The notes: generated by a model not told the origin, from the letters alone. DNA of 64,000 nucleotides from Spirosoma sp. KCTC 42546 (GCF_006965485.1 NZ_CP041360.1:6242501-6306500); one strand, 5' to 3'; positions 27,374 through 36,539 are shown, counted from the stretch's first letter. Numbers and translations are program-made.

Positions 27374-28180
27374 ATGTGGGTTTTTCGATTTTTATTTACT
27401 GAAACGGCCCGGCTCCTGCGCTCGGAGGAGGGTCGTCGGTTATTGGGATTAGCGGTCCGTTACGGCGACAGACCACGGAATCAGGCCATTGACGTCACGT
27501 TTGGACCCTATCGATTTAGGGTGCCTGACCCACTGTCGTTTATCTGGCAGTACCGCGAAATTTTTGTCGATGAGTTTTATAAATTCACGACAACGAGCCC
27601 CAACCCAGTTATTTTCGACTGCGGCACTAACATTGGTACGAGCGTTGTGTACTTCCGGCAGAACTACCCAACTGCCCGCATCGTAGCATTCGAGGCAGAC
27701 GAACATATTAGTGAAATTTTACAACAGAACCTTCGCCAAAATCAGATTTCGGGCGTTGAGGTAATTACAAAAGCGGTTTGGACGAATGAGGAAGGAATCT
27801 GGTTTGGCAGCGACCAGGCCGACTCGGCCTCTATTTTCTCACAAACCGACCGAAAACTGGTGCCCTCTGTTCGCCTACGTGATGCCCTCCTGCGCGAAAC
27901 CCGCATCGACATGCTCAAGATGGATATTGAAGGAGCGGAAACCGCCGTACTCACCGATTGCCACGATGCACTGGCCCACGTTCAAAACCTGTTCGTTGAA
28001 TTCCATGCGTACCTCGACCATCCGCAAACCCTGGCCGACGTTATGAAAGTCCTTGAAGGCAGCGGATTTCGGTATTACATTAATACTAGCCAGTACCGTC
28101 ATGCCCCCCTGGTCAACCAGCGTTACAAAGGCAACGACAGCATGGACCTGCAATTGAATATCTTTGCATATCGAAACTAG
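27374..28180 (+). CDS. FkbM family methyltransferase
   Basis: 268 residues from the ATG at 27374. A TTG start 105 bp upstream would translate the repeat region and is rejected. The SAM-binding motif is VIFDCGTNIGTSVVYF, followed by AFEADEHI and LKMDIEGAE, typical FkbM features. It probably O-methylates a sugar in the glycan made by this locus. It is followed by a second FkbM-like gene. Confidence 0.88.
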   Translation: MWVFRFLFTETARLLRSEEGRRLLGLAVRYGDRPRNQAIDVTFGPYRFRVPDPLSFIWQYREIFVDEFYKFTTTSPNPVIFDCGTNIGTSVVYFRQNYPTARIVAFEADEHISEILQQNLRQNQISGVEVITKAVWTNEEGIWFGSDQADSASIFSQTDRKLVPSVRLRDALLRETRIDMLKMDIEGAETAVLTDCHDALAHVQNLFVEFHAYLDHPQTLADVMKVLEGSGFRYYINTSQYRHAPLVNQRYKGNDSMDLQLNIFAYRN

Positions 28181-28185
28181 TAGAG

Positions 28186-28266
28186 AAGTGAAGTAGGTGA
28201 ACTAAGTGAAGTGAGTAAAGTCCATGACGCACTTCACCTACTTCACTTAGTTCACCTACTTCACTT
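28186..28266 (+). repeat. Gene-boundary inverted repeat, 27-bp perfect arms
   Basis: Arms 28186-28212 and 28240-28266 are perfect complements around a 27-nt loop. The arm unit is AAGTGAAGTAGGTGAACT. It starts 5 bp after one FkbM stop and ends 11 bp before the next start. Confidence 0.92.
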
Positions 28267-28277
28267 ACTAACTAATA

Positions 28278-29249
28278 ATGATTGACAAAATCCTTTCCCG
28301 CCCTGAGTTTCAAACCGAACCGCCCGTACTGGTGGACATTGGTGCGTCGGGACAATTGCATGGCCGTTGGAAGTCGTTTGCCAAATACGCTGTTTGTATC
28401 GCCTTCGACGCCGACGATCGTGACTTTGGCTACGTCGAAAGTGAGTCCAGCCATTTTCGGAAGCTCTACACGTTCAATAATATTGTTACCGGTCCAGACT
28501 CGCCTAAGGACGATACGGAAACGGCAAATTTTTATTTAACAGTTTCGCCCCACTGCTCCAGCCTGCTGCGGCCCAGACCCGACTTGATTCAGGAGTATGC
28601 GTTTGCACCCAAGTTTGAACCAACTAAAGTCGTTCAACTGAAAACGCGCAGCCTTCGGTCAACGCTCGATAGTCTGAATATTAAGCAGGTAGACTGGTTT
28701 AAAACTGATTCGCAGGGTACTGATCTCCGACTATTCCGTAACCTCGGCGACGATCGTGCGAAGCGCGTGTTAACAGCTGAATTTGAGCCCGGCATTGCGT
28801 CGATCTACGATGGAGAGGACAAGCTTTACCAAGTCCTGCAATTCATGGAAGAAACCGGCAGTCACTGGCTAGCCGAGCTACTGCCAAAAGGCTCACCCCG
28901 TATCACGCCCGCTTTGCTGGACAGTTTCACCAATCAGCCGTTAGTGAAAAAGTTTGTTTTGTTTTCCCTCAAAAATAGCGCGGTCTGGGGCGAAATGACG
29001 TACCTGAATCGCTTTGCGGATGAAGCCACGCTTACGCAACGAAATCTGCTTCTGGGCTGGGTTTTCGCTACAACGCTGAAACAACACGGATTTGCGCTTA
29101 TTCTGACCCAGAAAGCAAAAAGCCTATTCTCAGACCCGATTTTTGCTGAGCTGGAAGCCTATTCCCGTAGGCGTATTTGGGGGCGTGTTTTCGGACTTGG
29201 CTTCTGGCCCGAGGTTGTCAAAAAATTCGATAAACTACTGGGGCGGTGA
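28278..29249 (+). CDS. FkbM-like methyltransferase
   Basis: 323 residues. N-terminal VLVDIGASGQLHGRW resembles a degenerate SAM-binding loop, and VDWFKTDSQGTDLRLFRNL is the FkbM-type second motif. Its C-terminal extension (~220-323) is longer than in the first FkbM protein. It is probably a sugar methyltransferase. Its TGA overlaps the GTG start of the next gene (GTGA), indicating translational coupling. Confidence 0.75.
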   Translation: MIDKILSRPEFQTEPPVLVDIGASGQLHGRWKSFAKYAVCIAFDADDRDFGYVESESSHFRKLYTFNNIVTGPDSPKDDTETANFYLTVSPHCSSLLRPRPDLIQEYAFAPKFEPTKVVQLKTRSLRSTLDSLNIKQVDWFKTDSQGTDLRLFRNLGDDRAKRVLTAEFEPGIASIYDGEDKLYQVLQFMEETGSHWLAELLPKGSPRITPALLDSFTNQPLVKKFVLFSLKNSAVWGEMTYLNRFADEATLTQRNLLLGWVFATTLKQHGFALILTQKAKSLFSDPIFAELEAYSRRRIWGRVFGLGFWPEVVKKFDKLLGR

Positions 29250-30538
29250 GAGTTACGCACCTTAGCAACTACCACTTATTTGGCGGGGCAGCTGTAGCGG
29301 CCAATCGGCTTCATCGGGCCTTAGAAAAACAGGCCTGGTCAAACCATAACGTCGAAAGTACAATGCTTGTTGGCGTACCCAACCGATTGGAAACGCATCG
29401 GCCAGAACCGGGTGTTGTGTACCTGGCCAATAACTTTCTGGCCGAGCAAACTGCCTTTGGGCGATTTGTGGCTGAGCGGTTGTATTTTTTACCTTACGAA
29501 TGTGATAACTCCGTTCGATTTCAGTTTTCACCGGCCCGGTTCGGCGCTACGCTTGACTTCCATCCGGCCATTCAACAGGCTGATGTTCTGCACCTTCATT
29601 GGATTAACTTCGGGTTTTTATCCATTGATGGCCTGCGTTCTCTGTTCAGCTTAGGCAAGCCCATCGTCTGGACGCTTCATGACCAGTGGGCGTTTACGGG
29701 TGGATGCCATTACGCGCGTGGCTGCAACCATTTTCTGACCCATTGTCGCCAGTGCCCGTACCTAAAAAAACCGGGCGAACATGATTTATCGGCTCGGGTT
29801 TTCGAGCAAAAACAGAAGCTGTTTGGCAATGCCCGTGTGCATTTTACGCCCCCGAGTCATTGGTTAGCCAGTGAAGCGCAACGAAGTGCATTACTTCGCG
29901 GTTTTCCGTTCACGGTCATTCCCTATGCTATTGACCAGGCGGTTTTTTGTCCGGTTGATCGTGCAGAAGCAAACACACGTCTTGACCTTCCTGATACCAG
30001 CAAGCCAAGGCTTTTATTTGGTAGCGCGAACGTAACGGACACTCGCAAAGGATTTAAGTATTTCGCTGAAGCCCTGACGCTTTTACATCAACAACATCCT
30101 GACTTAGCGCCCGAGATTTTAGTGTTCGGCAAAGGCCGCTCGTATCTGCTTAACGAATTACCTTATCCTGTTCGTCATCTCGGTTTATTAACCACCGAAG
30201 ATGATATTGTGGCGGCCTACAACGCAGCCGATGTGATGATTGTACCGTCTCTGGAAGATAACCTGCCCAACACCGTAATTGAAGCCATGGCCTGTGGAAC
30301 GCCTGTCGTGGGCTTCCGAACGGGCGGCATTCCTGAAATGATCGACCATCAGCAAAATGGTTACCTGGCCGATATTGGGTCTGCCCAGCAACTCGCCGAC
30401 GGGGTAGCCTTCCTATTGACCCACCTGCGCCCGGAAACGTTACGCCAAAACGCCCGCCAATCCGCGGAAGCCCGTTTCTCCGAAGACGTAGTAGCTAGAC
30501 AACATATTGAGTTATACTATAAATTATTGAATGAGTGA
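29246..30538 (+). CDS. Glycosyltransferase family 4
   Basis: 430 residues from a GTG start overlapping the previous stop. GT-B fold: N-terminal LFGGAAVAANRLH, LHLHWINFGF and WTLHDQWAFTGGCHY; C-terminal VTDTRKGFKYF and the EX7E-type donor site SLEDNLPNTVIEAMACGTPVV. A cytoplasmic, retaining glycosyltransferase that probably adds a sugar to the lipid-linked glycan. Confidence 0.92.
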   Translation: MRVTHLSNYHLFGGAAVAANRLHRALEKQAWSNHNVESTMLVGVPNRLETHRPEPGVVYLANNFLAEQTAFGRFVAERLYFLPYECDNSVRFQFSPARFGATLDFHPAIQQADVLHLHWINFGFLSIDGLRSLFSLGKPIVWTLHDQWAFTGGCHYARGCNHFLTHCRQCPYLKKPGEHDLSARVFEQKQKLFGNARVHFTPPSHWLASEAQRSALLRGFPFTVIPYAIDQAVFCPVDRAEANTRLDLPDTSKPRLLFGSANVTDTRKGFKYFAEALTLLHQQHPDLAPEILVFGKGRSYLLNELPYPVRHLGLLTTEDDIVAAYNAADVMIVPSLEDNLPNTVIEAMACGTPVVGFRTGGIPEMIDHQQNGYLADIGSAQQLADGVAFLLTHLRPETLRQNARQSAEARFSEDVVARQHIELYYKLLNE

Positions 30539-30595
30539 ATTGTTGAATGATTGACAACCTCCAAGTCATTCTACATTCTACATTCTACATTCTTA
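30536..30595 (+). repeat. Gene-boundary repeat with tandem CTACATT
   Basis: After the GT4 stop, GAATTGTTGAATGATT is followed by tandem 7-bp CTACATT units ending just before the next ATG. The two halves are only partly complementary. Confidence 0.6.
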
Positions 30596-30596
30596 A

Positions 30597-31355
30597 ATGC
30601 CAACCGTCTCCATCATCACCATCACGTATAATGCCGAGCGGTTCCTGGAACGCACGATTCAGAGCATTGTGGCTCAGCAGACAACAGACTATGAGTATAT
30701 CATAATTGACGGAGCCTCAACAGATGGAACACTGGCGATACTAAAACGATACGAAAGCCACATCACTACCTGGATTTCGGAACAGGATTGTGGGCTTTAC
30801 GATGCCATGAACAAAGGCTTGCACCAGGCCAAAGGCCAGTATGTCTGGTTTATGAATGCGGGCGACGAAATTCACGATCCGCAAACATTACCGAATCTGC
30901 TGGCGCGGATTAAAGCAACAGCGGCCGATGTGTATTACAGTGATGCCTTATTTGTTAAAGATGATGGCGGTCGGCGCTCCGGATCGCCGGTGGGGCTACG
31001 GAGTGTCGTTACCCCGCACAGCTTACCGTACAAGCTAGTGTGGCGTGATATGGCCTTTGGCATGAAAGTTTGCCATCAGGCCTTTGTAGCCAAACGAGCT
31101 ATTGCGCCCGATTATCCGATAAACAATCTCAGTGCCGATTTGGACTGGGAAATTCGTTGCCTGAAAGCAGCTCAAAAGATTGAATTTGTACCATTCGTTT
31201 TGTGTAAGTACTTATTGGGCGGACTGTCTGTACAGCAACATCGGCAATCACTGATCGATCGATTCAAGATCTTAGTCACCCATTTTGGTTTGCTCACCAC
31301 ACTACGCAATCATGTTCAGATTATACTACGAGCCCGGCGGTTTAAAAAACAATGA
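30597..31355 (+). CDS. Glycosyltransferase family 2
   Basis: 252 residues, GT-A fold: VSIITITYNAERFLERTIQSI, IIDGASTDGTL, and the sugar-binding NAGDEI block. SADLDWEIRCLKA matches the WcaA-like subgroup. It is the last recognisable gene of the glycan locus. Gap 31356-31594 holds the pfkA promoter region. Confidence 0.92.
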   Translation: MPTVSIITITYNAERFLERTIQSIVAQQTTDYEYIIIDGASTDGTLAILKRYESHITTWISEQDCGLYDAMNKGLHQAKGQYVWFMNAGDEIHDPQTLPNLLARIKATAADVYYSDALFVKDDGGRRSGSPVGLRSVVTPHSLPYKLVWRDMAFGMKVCHQAFVAKRAIAPDYPINNLSADLDWEIRCLKAAQKIEFVPFVLCKYLLGGLSVQQHRQSLIDRFKILVTHFGLLTTLRNHVQIILRARRFKKQ

Positions 31356-31522
31356 ATATGTGCGTTTTATCTATGCATGAAATGAATCTTGGGCAACCAT
31401 GTATAACGTCCGATTTTAAAAATATCAGGGCGTTACCAGTACCATTTACCCCATTTTGTGAAATTTAGATGAAAACAATGGGATAATTACCAGACAGATG
31501 CCTTTAGATTGGGAAATGCGGA

Positions 31523-31530
31523 TAAATTTG
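31523..31530 (+). promoter_or_regulatory. Candidate -7 box of pfkA
   Basis: TAAATTTG fits TAnnTTTG and lies 64 bp upstream of the pfkA ATG. No convincing -33 TTG was found at the usual distance. Confidence 0.35.
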
Positions 31531-31594
31531 CGGGGTTTATTTCGCAACCTACCTGACCTTTTTGTGCAATTCCGTAAAAAAATTGATTTAACCT

Positions 31595-32569
31595 ATGAAA
31601 CGAATAGCTGTTTTTACCTCAGGTGGTGATGCACCAGGTATGAACGCCTGTATCCGGGCTGTTGTCCGGGGGGCGGTCTATCATGGTCTCGAAGTATTCG
31701 GCATCCGCCGGGGGTACAGCGGAATGATAAATGGCGATATTTTTCAGATGTCTTCGCACTCGGTCAGTAACATCGTGCAACGTGGAGGCACCATCCTAAA
31801 ATCGGCCCGCAGTAAAGAGTTCATGACGCCCGAAGGCCGGGCTAAAGCCTTTGAACAACTTAAGAAATTCGACATTGAAGGCCTGGTTGCCATTGGTGGA
31901 AACGGTACGTTTACAGGGGCCACGCTTTTTTATGATGAATATGGGATTCCAACCGTTGGCGCGCCAGGCACAATTGACAACGACCTCTACGGAACTGATT
32001 ATACCATTGGATTCGATACAGCGGTAAATACGGCCTTAGAAGCCATCGACAAAATCCGGGATACTGCCGACTCGCACGACCGGATTTTCTTTATCGAGGT
32101 GATGGGCCGCGACTCTGGCTACATTGCTATTCAGTCGGGTATTGCAGGCGGTGCCGAGATGGTCATGGTCCCCGAAGTCCTAACCCCTATCTCCGAGGTT
32201 GTCGAAATACTAAAATCAGGTTGGAGTCGTCAGAAATCCTCGTCCATCGTTGTTATTGCCGAAGGCGAAGAAGCTGGTATTGCCACGGAGATTGCCGAAA
32301 AGATTCGGCAACAGGTTGACTCCAACATGGATATGCGCGTTACAACACTCGGACATATTCAGCGCGGGGGTATTCCAACCGCCTACGACCGTATTCTGGC
32401 CAGCCGACTAGGACTTGGTGCGCTTGAAGGGCTCATGAACGGCGAAAAGAATGTTATGGCCGGAATTGTCAATAATGAACTGGTGTATACGCCCTTCCGC
32501 GATACCATTAGACTACCTAAGCCAATCAACGAAGATTTGCTGAGGATGGTGAAGATTCTGAGCGTGTAA
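31595..32569 (+). CDS. pfkA: 6-phosphofructokinase
   Basis: 324 residues, typical length. SGGDAPGMNACIRAVVR binds ATP, and PGTIDNDLYGTDYTIGFDTA holds the catalytic Asp. MGRDSGYIA and LGHIQRGG are also conserved. It phosphorylates fructose 6-phosphate in glycolysis. Oddity: the usual GGDG motif reads GGNGT with Asn at residue 103 (codon AAC at 31901), where Asp is nearly invariant in ATP-dependent enzymes. The stop is followed 2 bp later by a 36-bp inverted-repeat arm. Confidence 0.94.
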   Translation: MKRIAVFTSGGDAPGMNACIRAVVRGAVYHGLEVFGIRRGYSGMINGDIFQMSSHSVSNIVQRGGTILKSARSKEFMTPEGRAKAFEQLKKFDIEGLVAIGGNGTFTGATLFYDEYGIPTVGAPGTIDNDLYGTDYTIGFDTAVNTALEAIDKIRDTADSHDRIFFIEVMGRDSGYIAIQSGIAGGAEMVMVPEVLTPISEVVEILKSGWSRQKSSSIVVIAEGEEAGIATEIAEKIRQQVDSNMDMRVTTLGHIQRGGIPTAYDRILASRLGLGALEGLMNGEKNVMAGIVNNELVYTPFRDTIRLPKPINEDLLRMVKILSV

Positions 32570-32571
32570 GT

Positions 32572-32651
32572 AATGAATAATGTATAATGAAGAATGGATA
32601 ATGAAGGAAGCAGCCCCTTCATTATCCATTCTTCATTATACATTATTCATT
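32572..32651 (+). repeat. Gene-boundary inverted repeat, 36-bp perfect arms
   Basis: Arms 32572-32607 and 32616-32651 are perfect complements around an 8-nt loop. The unit is AATGAATAATGTATAATG and the 5' arm has no C at all. It begins 2 bp after the pfkA stop. As there is no U-tract, termination is possible but not of the classical form. Confidence 0.93.
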
Positions 32652-32714
32652 TTGTGTAGACTATACTGAATATGGCAAGCGTTTTGTAGTCAGTGTACTT
32701 GTTATCAACTACCA

Positions 32715-32722
32715 TAAGTTTG
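32715..32722 (+). promoter_or_regulatory. Candidate -7 box of the thioredoxin-like gene
   Basis: TAAGTTTG fits TAnnTTTG and lies 34 bp before the ATG. The -33 spacing is not ideal. Confidence 0.35.
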
Positions 32723-32756
32723 ACCCTATTTCCTTCGAAGATACGTACCACCCTGT

Positions 32757-34253
32757 ATGAAAAATCTACTTCTCACGGCTCTGTTCAGCTTCTTTTTACT
32801 ACCGGCTGTATGGGCACAATCAACCACCGGAACGCCAGCTGACGGTTTCCGTATCACTGGTCATATAAAAGGGCTAAAAGATACAACCTGTATACTAGCT
32901 CATTATTTTGGCGCTACTCAATACATTCCGAAGGATACGGCCCGTGTAGATGGAGCCGGGAATATGGTTTTCGAAGGCAAAAAAAGCCTGCCGCAAGGTC
33001 TATTCCTCGTTGTAGTTCCTAAAAAGGGATACCTGCAACTGCTGGTTACCGATGATCAGCAATTTTCGTTTGAAACCGATACCACTAACATGATCAAAAA
33101 CATGAAGGTGACCGGTTCTAAAGAAAACGAGTTATTCTACGCCTATCAGCAACAGCTTAGCAAACTCTCGGAGGAAGCCCAGGTGTTAAACATGCAGAAA
33201 AAGATTCGGACTGACGCCGTTTCAACTACGATGCTGAATAAGCAAATGGGCGATTTGCAAAAACAGGCCAATGACTACCGGACTCAGTTTCTGAAAGAGA
33301 ATCCAACTATGTTCGCAGCCAAGTTACTGAAAGCAACTGCCGAACCCGAGGTACCGCCCGCCCCTAAAGCATCCAATGGGCGACCTGACTCCGTTTGGGT
33401 GTTCAACTATTTCAAAAATCACTTCTGGGATGACTTTGACTTCGCAGACGAGCGTTTTGTCCGCACCCCGTTTCTACAGGGGAAAATAGAGCGGTACATT
33501 AAAGAACTTACTGTTCAGGTGCCTGATTCGCTTATTAAAGAAGCTGACTTTTTGGTAAACAAAGCGATTGCAGGCAAGAATAGTGAAGTGAAGTATTATA
33601 CCATCTATTACATCACCAGCCAGTACGAACAACCAAAAGTGATGGGTACCGATGGGTTGTTTGTGCACATGTTCGAGAAGTATTATAAAACGGGCATAAT
33701 GACCGTATCCGACTCCTCAACGCTGAAAAGCATTGGCGAACGGGTAGCCACACTAAAACCTAATTTGGTTGGTAAAATCCTGGTTGCACCCATCATTAGT
33801 GATACCCTACGTCGAGCAATTAATTTTCCAGCCATTAAGGCGGATTATACGGTTGTATTTTTCTACTCACCAACCTGCGGACACTGTCGTGAGAGTGCCC
33901 CTAAGTTGAAGAAGTTTGTCGATGATTATAAAGGCAAGGGCGTGGAGGTTGTGGCCATTGCCATAGATCAGAGCCCCGAAGAGTGGAAGAAATTCATTAA
34001 GGAGTTTAAGCTCGGCAATGCCATAAACGGCTACGATTTCAGCTACCGTACCGATTATCGCCATCAGTACGACGTCTGGACTACCCCGACAGTATACATG
34101 CTCGACAAAAACAAGAAAATCCTTGCCCGAAAGCTACCCGTTGAGCAAATCGAAGATTTTATGCTTTTTCACAAACGGCAGCAAGCCGCCCAGGCTACTA
34201 AAAAGCCAGCCGCTGTAGCTCCAGCCAATGCGAAAGCGAGTGTGAAGAAATAA
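32757..34253 (+). CDS. Exported TlpA-like thiol-disulfide protein (DUF4369, DUF5106)
   Basis: 498 residues. A signal peptide (~1-21) precedes a DUF4369-like beta domain (~30-115), a coiled linker, a DUF5106-like helical region (~205-290) and a thioredoxin-like domain with the active site SPTCGHCRESAP. The C-terminus is Ala/Lys-rich and low in complexity. It probably handles disulfides in periplasmic proteins or cytochrome maturation. Its stop codon lies inside the left arm of the next inverted repeat. Confidence 0.88.
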   Translation: MKNLLLTALFSFFLLPAVWAQSTTGTPADGFRITGHIKGLKDTTCILAHYFGATQYIPKDTARVDGAGNMVFEGKKSLPQGLFLVVVPKKGYLQLLVTDDQQFSFETDTTNMIKNMKVTGSKENELFYAYQQQLSKLSEEAQVLNMQKKIRTDAVSTTMLNKQMGDLQKQANDYRTQFLKENPTMFAAKLLKATAEPEVPPAPKASNGRPDSVWVFNYFKNHFWDDFDFADERFVRTPFLQGKIERYIKELTVQVPDSLIKEADFLVNKAIAGKNSEVKYYTIYYITSQYEQPKVMGTDGLFVHMFEKYYKTGIMTVSDSSTLKSIGERVATLKPNLVGKILVAPIISDTLRRAINFPAIKADYTVVFFYSPTCGHCRESAPKLKKFVDDYKGKGVEVVAIAIDQSPEEWKKFIKEFKLGNAINGYDFSYRTDYRHQYDVWTTPTVYMLDKNKKILARKLPVEQIEDFMLFHKRQQAAQATKKPAAVAPANAKASVKK

Positions 34254-34362
34254 AGGAGAAAAGGGAGGAAGGAGGAGAGGAAGAAAAGCCGGTTAGAAAT
34301 ACGTTTGAGTATCTTTTGCCCCTTTCTCCCTCTCCTCCTTCCTCCCTTTTCTCCTTTATTTC
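34247..34362. repeat. Gene-boundary inverted repeat, 34-bp perfect arms, covers both stops
   Basis: Arms 34247-34280 and 34329-34362 are perfect complements. The unit is GGAGAAAAGGGAGGAAG. It lies between convergent genes, and both stop codons (34251-34253 plus strand, 34356-34358 minus strand) are inside the arms at mirrored positions. The 5' arm has no C. Confidence 0.93.
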
Positions 34363-35267
34363 ATTTTTGTTCGCTTCACCAGATACGATGTCAGAATCTG
34401 ATCGAAGCCCTGGGCGATGTCGGCTTCGATGAAGTCGATCTTGTATTGCCCACAGCGCATTTTCAATTCCTGAAAATAAGTCTTCACCGCTTGCTGGTAC
34501 GTTTCTCGCACCTGCCCTGGCTGTAGTTTAACCTTCTCGCCCGTTTCGAGGTCAATGAATTCATAAGGGCGTTCGTCAAAGGCGAATTCTTCTTCTGTTT
34601 TCTTATCCGTAACGTGAAACAGGAGCACCTCATGCAAATTATGACGAAGGTGTTGCAACGCAGAAAATAACGCATCCGCCTTTTCGCTATTATCGAACAT
34701 ATCGCTAAAAATCACCACCAGCGATCGTTTGTTAATTTTTTCAGCTACCTGATGAATCACATCAGCGGCTGAGGTCTTACGCAGGGGCTTAGGCTGTAAC
34801 ATCAGCAGATCCAGTTGCGTAAAGAGTTTATGAACGTGCGACGGGGTCGATTTAGTAGGTGTTTGCAGGTCAATCTGATCGGCAAAAGTGGTCAGGCTCA
34901 CGGCATCTTTCTGCCGTTGTAACATATACGCCAAGCAGGCAGCTGCCATCACACTGAATGTCATTTTTCCATAGTTAGCCTCTGGATAATACATCGATGA
35001 CGACGTATCGATAAGCAAGTGGCAACGTAGATTCGTTTCCTCTTCATACCGTTTAACAAAGAGTTTCTCGGTCTTCCCAAACACTTTCCAGTCGATGTGC
35101 CGCGTGGTTTCGCCCGTGTTGTAAAGGCGGTGCTCCGCGAACTCGACGGAAAATCCGTGAAATGGCGATTTATGTAGTCCGGTAATAAAGCCTTCGACCA
35201 GTTGGCGGGCCAGAAATTCAACGTTGCCGTACGAGCGTACCTGGCCCAGATTAAGCGGTTGTTTCAT
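34356..35267 (-). CDS. DUF58 domain protein with VWA-like fold
   Basis: 303 residues from the ATG at 35267; an upstream extension would translate the inverted repeat. The N-terminal DUF58 motif includes HRLYNTGETTRHIDWKVFGK. A VWA-like domain follows with a MIDAS-type LLIDTSSSMYYPE and VVIFSDMF. Such proteins usually work with a MoxR ATPase, which is not in this window. The start codon touches the end of a 38-bp hairpin arm, so translation may be gated by that structure. Confidence 0.88.
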   Translation of the reverse strand: MKQPLNLGQVRSYGNVEFLARQLVEGFITGLHKSPFHGFSVEFAEHRLYNTGETTRHIDWKVFGKTEKLFVKRYEEETNLRCHLLIDTSSSMYYPEANYGKMTFSVMAAACLAYMLQRQKDAVSLTTFADQIDLQTPTKSTPSHVHKLFTQLDLLMLQPKPLRKTSAADVIHQVAEKINKRSLVVIFSDMFDNSEKADALFSALQHLRHNLHEVLLFHVTDKKTEEEFAFDERPYEFIDLETGEKVKLQPGQVRETYQQAVKTYFQELKMRCGQYKIDFIEADIAQGFDQILTSYLVKRTKMK

Positions 35268-35391
35268 TGGATGTAGTTTGAAGTCTGTAGTTTGAGGTTT
35301 GAAGTTGGCTGCTGTAGGCATAGCTGACTGCACCGGAGGGCCGCAGTAGCCGGCTTCAAACCTCAAACTACAGACTTCAAACTACATCCAA
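35267..35391 (-). repeat. Gene-boundary inverted repeat, 38-bp perfect arms at a start codon
   Basis: Arms 35267-35304 and 35354-35391 are perfect complements around a 49-nt loop. The unit is TTTGAAGTCTGTAG. On the minus-strand mRNA the 3' arm ends with the A of the DUF58 AUG, so the ribosome-binding region would be fully paired. Confidence 0.93.
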
Positions 35392-35403
35392 TTTAACGCA
35401 AAA

Positions 35404-35461
35404 ACCGAACCGTTCGACATCTCCGGCAGGAATTGCACAGGGAAATGGCGAACGGTTCGGT
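35404..35461 (-). terminator. Stem-loop after the RlpA-like gene
   Basis: ACCGAACCGTTCG (35404-35416) pairs with CGAACGGTTCGGT (35449-35461); on the minus strand a TTTTTGCG run follows. It probably terminates the RlpA-like gene. Confidence 0.65.
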
Positions 35462-35484
35462 AAAATGCAGCCTAAAGAGGTAGG

Positions 35485-35958
35485 TTACAGTACAGGTTCC
35501 AGCATAGGCTGGTACGCAATGGGGGCATCAAATGCCGAAGGGGTCAGCGAAACGGGAAGACCCTTCCCAACAACGCGGAGCGATACATTGGCAATTCCTT
35601 TCGAAACCATGCCAAGTGCATGAGCAGCCGCATGCGTAAGATCAATAACGCGGCCTTTGGAAAAAGGCCCCCGATCATTGATTCGTACAATTACTGAACG
35701 TTGGTTATCCAGATTTGTCACTTCAACCAACGTGTTAAGCGGCAGGTGACGGTGGGCACCTTCAAGGGCTTCGGAACTAACTCGTTCACCGTAGGCGGTC
35801 TTACGACCATTGAACTTCTTGGAATAAAAAGACGCTTTGCCTTTCTGTATGAGGCTCGGAAGAGCCTCCGCCGGGTTTATGTTGCTAAAAAACAACATAA
35901 TGGACATGATTAAACTCATACAGCTTTTGGTTACGTGAAAAAAATAGACGAATAGCAT
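35485..35958 (-). CDS. RlpA-like double-psi beta-barrel protein
   Basis: 157 residues from the ATG at 35958; upstream in-frame GTG is less likely. A signal-like hydrophobic N-terminus is followed by the RlpA core: GKASFYSKKFNGRKTAYGE, HRHLPLNTLVEVTNL and VRINDRGPF. RlpA proteins are septal lytic transglycosylases or related wall proteins. It lacks a SPOR domain, so it is a short form. Confidence 0.88.
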   Translation of the reverse strand: MLFVYFFHVTKSCMSLIMSIMLFFSNINPAEALPSLIQKGKASFYSKKFNGRKTAYGERVSSEALEGAHRHLPLNTLVEVTNLDNQRSVIVRINDRGPFSKGRVIDLTHAAAHALGMVSKGIANVSLRVVGKGLPVSLTPSAFDAPIAYQPMLEPVL

Positions 35959-36192
35959 GAAGGTTACCTTACCACATACCACCCGTCCCCAAAAAGTGCA
36001 ATTCCTGTAAAACAAAGATAGCACACAGAGACTTAACTACCAAGCGTTTAGCTAAAAAACTGTGGAATCCTCTCCACAACTGCATTTGATTTTGTGGTTA
36101 TTCTACCCCAAAATATATTTATACGCATTCTTTTTGTTCTTTCCCTAATGACCGTACTTTAGCGTTTGTGAACCTATTAAACCTCACTGATT

Positions 36193-36519
36193 GTGGACGA
36201 AAGAGACCGGGAGAAAATCTATTCAAGACGAGTTCGGGCGGGTAAGCGAACGTATTTTTTTGATGTTAAATCAACCCGTACGAACGATTATTACCTAACC
36301 ATTACCGAGAGTCGCCGGCATCCGCAGGGCGAGGGCTTTGTGTATGAAAAACACAAGATGTTTCTCTACAAAGAAGATTTCGATAAGTTCGTAGAAGCGT
36401 TGCAGGAAACGGTAGAGCATGTAAAAACCGAACTCATGCCCGAAGTAGATTTTACGCAATTTGTTCAGCGAGAACGCGACGAGCAGGACGATTTCGCTAG
36501 TGAACTTAAATGGGAATAA
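36193..36519 (+). CDS. PUR-alpha-like DUF3276 nucleic-acid-binding protein
   Basis: 108 residues from a GTG start. KIYSRRVRAGKRTYFFDVK and YYLTITESRR are the core of the bacterial PUR-alpha-like family (DUF3276), which binds single-stranded DNA or RNA. It is small, cytoplasmic and widely conserved in Bacteroidota. It is followed by a terminator and a cluster of three 16-bp micro-elements. Confidence 0.9.
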   Translation: MDERDREKIYSRRVRAGKRTYFFDVKSTRTNDYYLTITESRRHPQGEGFVYEKHKMFLYKEDFDKFVEALQETVEHVKTELMPEVDFTQFVQRERDEQDDFASELKWE

Positions 36520-36539
36520 ATGGAGTGTTGATTTACGAC

